From contig NZ_AUDM01000009.1 in assembly GCF_000425465.1 (NCBI RefSeq), positions 111,795-175,794 on the forward strand: 64,000 nucleotides of DNA, read 5' to 3'. This document shows, piece by piece, positions 60,883 to 64,000 of the stretch. Position 1 is the stretch's first letter. Each line of letters opens with the position of its first letter. Origin of the DNA: Flavobacterium filum DSM 17961 (GTDB taxonomy: Bacteria > Bacteroidota > Bacteroidia > Flavobacteriales > Flavobacteriaceae). The notes beneath the pieces were generated by a model. That model was not told the origin of the DNA, searched no databases, and saw only the letters and a list, made by a program, of their open reading frames with translations. A program made the translations under genes and the position numbers.

Positions 60883-62505
60883 ATGTGTGGAATATTAGCC
60901 ATAATCGGAAAAGGAAAAGACGAAGCAGCCGTTCAGGAATTATCACAAAGAATGTCTCATCGCGGACCGGATGAACGGGATGTGCATGTAACAGAAAAAG
61001 GGCATTATTTGGCTCATGAACGTTTATCAATCATTGATTTGCATACCGGAAAACAACCTATTCAAGGAACTTCAACGGCTTGGATGGTACATAACGGTGA
61101 AATTTATAACCATAAAGAATTGAGAAACGGAATTTTGATGGATCATTCCTTTAGAACTACCTCTGATTCTGAAGTAATCGTCCATCTGTATGAAAAATTC
61201 GGATATGATTTTTGCAATTATTTAGATGGTATGTTTGCCTTTGTGGTAATTGATGGAGATGATTACATTGCCGGTAGAGATCCACTAGGCGTAAAACCAT
61301 TGTATTATGGTATTGACGAAAGAGGGAGAATGTATTTTGCCTCTGAAATGAAAGCGATTGCCGATCAATGTAAAACGTTTTCTACTTTTCCTCCCGGCCA
61401 TTATTACACACCTGATACGGGTTTTGTAAAATACTACCAACCAAAATGGGAAGATGAGACTTTAGCCTTTGAAGAATTAGACTTAAAAGCCATTCGTGAA
61501 ACACTATCAGAAAGCGTACGTAAACGTTTAATGAGTGATGTGCCAATTGGCGTATTACTTTCTGGAGGATTGGATTCATCGTTAACTTCATCTATAGCAG
61601 CCAGATACATGAAAGATTTGGGCAAACCATTACACTCGTTTTCGATTGGTTTAGATGCAGATGCACCTGATGCAAAAGCAGCAAAAAAAGTAGCGGATTT
61701 TTTAGGAACGGAACATCACGAAATTCATTTTACAATAGAACAAGGAATTGAAATTTTGGATAAATTAATATGGCACTTGGAAACGTATGATGTAACGTCG
61801 GTTAGAGCCAGTACCCCCATGTATTTCTTATCCAAAGCCATTACGGAAAGAGGAATCAAAGTTGTGCTTTCAGGAGAAGGAGCCGACGAAATTTTTGGAG
61901 GCTACCTATACTTTAGAAACGCTCCTTCCGTAATGGATTTTCAAAAAGAAACCATTGAAAGAGTACAAAAGCTATTTACTGCAGATTTGTTGAGAGCAGA
62001 TAAATCTACGATGGCACACGGTTTAGAAGCTAGAGTTCCGTTTTTAGATAAGGCTTTCTTAGAGTTAGCCATCAAAATAAAACCGGAAGAAAAAATGCCA
62101 CAAACCTATCAAGGAGTGGAAAAATATATTTTGAGAAAAGCTTTTGATACTCCAGAACATCCGTATTTGCCGGAGGAAGTGTTGTGGCGTCAAAAAGAAC
62201 AATTCTCTGATGGAGTAGGCTATAATTGGATTGATACGTTAATTGAATATTGTGCTTCACAAGTAACCGATGAAGAATTTGAAAAAGCAGCCGAGTTATT
62301 CCCATATAATACACCGGCTACAAAAGAAGCTTTCTTTTACAGAAGCATTTTTCATAAACATTTCCCGCAAACCGCAGCGGCTCAAACCGTTCGTAAATGG
62401 ATTCCGAAATGGCAAGAAAACCAAGACCCAAGTGGTCGAGCAAATGCAGCTCACGTAAAAGCAGATACTGCAATTGCAAGCTTAAAAGTGGATATCCCGG
62501 CATAA
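60883..62505 (+). CDS. asnB: Asparagine synthase B (glutamine-hydrolysing)
   Basis: The 540-aa enzyme makes asparagine from aspartate, ATP and glutamine. The N-terminal glutaminase domain starts at Cys2 (MCGILAIIGK) and carries RMSHRGPDERD, AHERLSIIDL and NGEIYNH. The synthetase domain has the PP-loop LLSGGLDSSLTSSIA and the SGEGADEIFGGYLYF block. The length is close to E. coli AsnB (554 aa). The ATG at 60883 is required so that Cys2 becomes the N-terminal nucleophile. The upstream 175 bp are AT-rich; GATTTTTG near 60837 is one mismatch from a -7 box. Followed by a terminator. Confidence 0.97.
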   Translation: MCGILAIIGKGKDEAAVQELSQRMSHRGPDERDVHVTEKGHYLAHERLSIIDLHTGKQPIQGTSTAWMVHNGEIYNHKELRNGILMDHSFRTTSDSEVIVHLYEKFGYDFCNYLDGMFAFVVIDGDDYIAGRDPLGVKPLYYGIDERGRMYFASEMKAIADQCKTFSTFPPGHYYTPDTGFVKYYQPKWEDETLAFEELDLKAIRETLSESVRKRLMSDVPIGVLLSGGLDSSLTSSIAARYMKDLGKPLHSFSIGLDADAPDAKAAKKVADFLGTEHHEIHFTIEQGIEILDKLIWHLETYDVTSVRASTPMYFLSKAITERGIKVVLSGEGADEIFGGYLYFRNAPSVMDFQKETIERVQKLFTADLLRADKSTMAHGLEARVPFLDKAFLELAIKIKPEEKMPQTYQGVEKYILRKAFDTPEHPYLPEEVLWRQKEQFSDGVGYNWIDTLIEYCASQVTDEEFEKAAELFPYNTPATKEAFFYRSIFHKHFPQTAAAQTVRKWIPKWQENQDPSGRANAAHVKADTAIASLKVDIPA

Positions 62506-62536
62506 AAGATTTTTTGGAAGTTTAGTTTGTTTGTTT

Positions 62537-62567
62537 AAAGGCGTGCTCCTTCGGGAGGACGCTTTTT
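62537..62567 (+). terminator. Rho-independent terminator of asnB
   Basis: A stem GCGTGCTCC / GGAGGACGC (one mismatch) with a stable TTCG tetraloop is followed by five Ts. Confidence 0.8.
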
Positions 62568-62606
62568 CAGTTTAACAGAATAGTTAAAATTTTTAAACTT
62601 ATTCAT

Positions 62607-62637
62607 AAAAAAATAGGCCGTCATTGCTGACAGCCTA
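62607..62637 (-). terminator. Terminator of the DUF4397 protein gene
   Basis: On the minus strand TAGGCTGTCA / TGACGGCCTA (one G-T pair) with a GCAA loop is followed by a T-run. It lies 36 bp past the stop codon. Confidence 0.8.
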
Positions 62638-62672
62638 CTTTTCCATAAGAGGAAAGGGGAAGGGGTGAACAA

Positions 62673-64000
62673 TTAATTTTTAATAAATTTCTGTTCAAAT
62701 GGTACGTTATCAACAGAAGCTTTTATAATATACATGCCACTGTTTAAATCTCTAATATCAATAGTATTTGGGGAATTTATTACTTTAATTTTTCTTCCGC
62801 TTAAGTCAAAAATAGTTGCTTCAAATTTTTCATAAACGGTAGGTAAACTCAATTGTATCATTTCCGTTGCAGGATTAGGATACAAACGAATTAATGACAT
62901 ATCAATATCACGCACACTCAATGGTATCTGAGGTAGAGGAATTAAATTTCCACCATCTGCAAAAGCTACCCATAATCCAAATGCAGGACCAGCACTGTTT
63001 TGAGAAGGATCTAAGAATCCACTTGCTACAACCGTAATAGCTTGACCGGCTGTACCTAACGTTTGTAAAGGAGCTTGATAAGAAGCTACAGTAACCGTTC
63101 CGGTTGCATCACGCACATCAAGTGTAAAGTCTAAGGTTGGCAATTCTAAATAACCGGCAAAATTTGGATACGATAAATCATTCACAATCGTTCCGGCTGG
63201 TACAGAAGTTTCAACCACATCTACAGTTGGAGCATCTGGCGAACCATGATTAACCAATACATCAGTGTTAGTAGCTACAGTAGCCGCTTCACGTCCTTGA
63301 GCAAATACAGAAAGTGCAAAGTTAGGAGCAGTTGAATAGCCTGTTGGCGATACAATACCATTAGCAATAGCAATATAGGTTTCACCCTCAGCTAAAGTAG
63401 TAGTCAAATTATATAAACTCTCAGCAACAGAAGTACTGTTACCTGGAGCCACATCTATACTCAACGCCACACCGGCAGGTACATCCACAAATGGAGTAGC
63501 CGTTCTAAAAGCAAAGTCATCTAATAATATTTCACCGTTTACATATACGTCAACTGTTGTAGCCGCTAAATCCGGTGAATTGTGAATCACTTGTAAACGT
63601 GCAGTTGGTGTTTCAACCAATGGTAGCGGAATCAAATCCCCACCGGCTGCAGTAGCTACCCATAATCCAAAAGCAGGACCATCACTGTTTTGAGAAGGAT
63701 CTAAGAATCCACTTGCTACAACCGTAATAGCTTGACCGGCTGTTCCTAAGGTTTGTAAAGGAGCTTGATAAGAAGCTACAGTTACTGTTCCGGTTGCATC
63801 ACGCACATCAAGTGTAAAGTCTAAAGTGGGTAATTCTAAATAACCGGCAAAATTTGGATACGATAAATCATTCACAATGGTTCCCGCAGGTACAGAAGTT
63901 TCAACTACATCCACAGTTGGAGCATCTGGCGAACCATGATTAACCAATACATCTGTGTTAGTCGCAACAGTAGCCGCTTCACGTCCTTGAGCAAATATAG
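62673..64000 (-). CDS. T9SS type A protein with tandem DUF4397 domains, 5'-truncated by window edge
   Basis: The frame runs on to the window end, so the N-terminus with its signal peptide is missing. The visible 440 or so residues hold DUF4397-type beta domains: LVNHGSPDAPTVDVVETSVPAGTIVNDLSYPNFAGYLELP, FTLDVRDATGTVTVASYQAPL and LQVIHNSPDLAATTVDVYVNGEILLDDFAFRTATPFVDVPAG. The C-terminal T9SS type A domain (last 75 residues) has LIRLYPNPATEMIQLSL, ATIFDLSGRKIKVI and DLNSGMYIIKASVDN. A TTG at 63947 starts a nominal frame but is internal, since the preceding codons read FAQGREAATVATNTDV as in the other copy. It is probably a surface protein; ligand unknown. Confidence 0.88.
   Translation of the reverse strand, partial: IFAQGREAATVATNTDVLVNHGSPDAPTVDVVETSVPAGTIVNDLSYPNFAGYLELPTLDFTLDVRDATGTVTVASYQAPLQTLGTAGQAITVVASGFLDPSQNSDGPAFGLWVATAAGGDLIPLPLVETPTARLQVIHNSPDLAATTVDVYVNGEILLDDFAFRTATPFVDVPAGVALSIDVAPGNSTSVAESLYNLTTTLAEGETYIAIANGIVSPTGYSTAPNFALSVFAQGREAATVATNTDVLVNHGSPDAPTVDVVETSVPAGTIVNDLSYPNFAGYLELPTLDFTLDVRDATGTVTVASYQAPLQTLGTAGQAITVVASGFLDPSQNSAGPAFGLWVAFADGGNLIPLPQIPLSVRDIDMSLIRLYPNPATEMIQLSLPTVYEKFEATIFDLSGRKIKVINSPNTIDIRDLNSGMYIIKASVDNVPFEQKFIKN
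62950..64000 (-). repeat. 690-bp tandem duplication within the DUF4397 gene
   Basis: About 62950-63310 and 63640-64000 are almost identical at the nucleotide level with an offset of 690 bp (230 codons), and the repeat continues past the window edge. The intervening sequence is a second DUF4397 domain, so the repeating unit is a domain pair. Confidence 0.9.

Noticed and set aside
62648..62668. Purine-rich triplet of heptamers (AGAGGAA, AGGGGAA, GGGGTGA) near the DUF4397 gene end
   Set aside because: Too short and too low in complexity to separate from a simple purine run.

Overview
The window reads as a chromosomal segment of a Flavobacteriaceae (Bacteroidota) bacterium, most likely Flavobacterium or a close relative. 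Three things point there. The DNA is AT-rich. The promoter boxes upstream of many genes match the Bacteroidota sigma-A consensus TAnnTTTG rather than TATAAT. Several secreted proteins end in type IX secretion (T9SS) type A or type B sorting domains. Family-specific genes agree: a serine palmitoyltransferase, DUF4834 beside YfhO, a 7TMR-DISM hybrid kinase and DUF4397 repeats. I saw no rRNA, tRNA, CRISPR array, insertion sequence or prophage.

Layout. 0-5 kb: 3' part of an SRAP (HMCES/YedK) gene, rdgB, a hemolysin-III-like membrane protein, a 7TMR hybrid histidine kinase and a NYN-LOTUS protein. 5-9 kb: a probable sphingolipid locus, with serine palmitoyltransferase converging on a GNAT-like candidate ceramide synthase and an outer-membrane protein. 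9-15 kb: DUF4834, YfhO, a 54-aa protein overlapping a nucleotidyltransferase, a glycosyltransferase and a flippase. 15-20 kb: a secreted repeat protein, uvrA, and an ECF sigma factor followed by a 47-aa protein. 20-25 kb: T9SS cargo, a beta-helix protein, a zinc-ribbon membrane protein, a CsgG-family protein, a lipoprotein and a membrane protein, all on the minus strand. 25-28 kb: a TPR/LytS-type kinase with its LytTR regulator, then nth. 28-40 kb: mostly housekeeping genes (bcp, an MBL hydrolase, a BatA-like/dihydroorotase-like/DUF4870/esterase operon, a DEAD-box helicase, a TRIC-type channel) and a large T9SS type B protein.

40.6-54.4 kb is a surface-polysaccharide cluster: a FemAB/GNAT-like acyltransferase, a DegT aminotransferase (FdtB-like), an O-antigen flippase, an FdtA-like ketoisomerase, a methyltransferase, five glycosyltransferases and a large membrane protein. 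Two secreted-protein genes, one of them an S8 protease with a T9SS tail, sit in the middle. 54-64 kb: ftsE, a 1004-aa TPR protein with an outer-membrane beta-barrel partner, a GreA-C-like protein, asnB, and the 3' part of a DUF4397-repeat T9SS protein that runs off the window.

The most unusual signal is not a gene. At least six short degenerate tandem arrays have a strict 7- or 8-bp period but unrelated unit sequences. Most lie flush against start or stop codons, and one lies in frame inside the DegT aminotransferase gene. Other points worth checking are the 54-aa/nucleotidyltransferase pair, a dihydroorotase-like protein without its metal-binding HxH, an endonuclease III without iron-sulfur cysteines, and an S8 protease with Glu at the catalytic Asp position.
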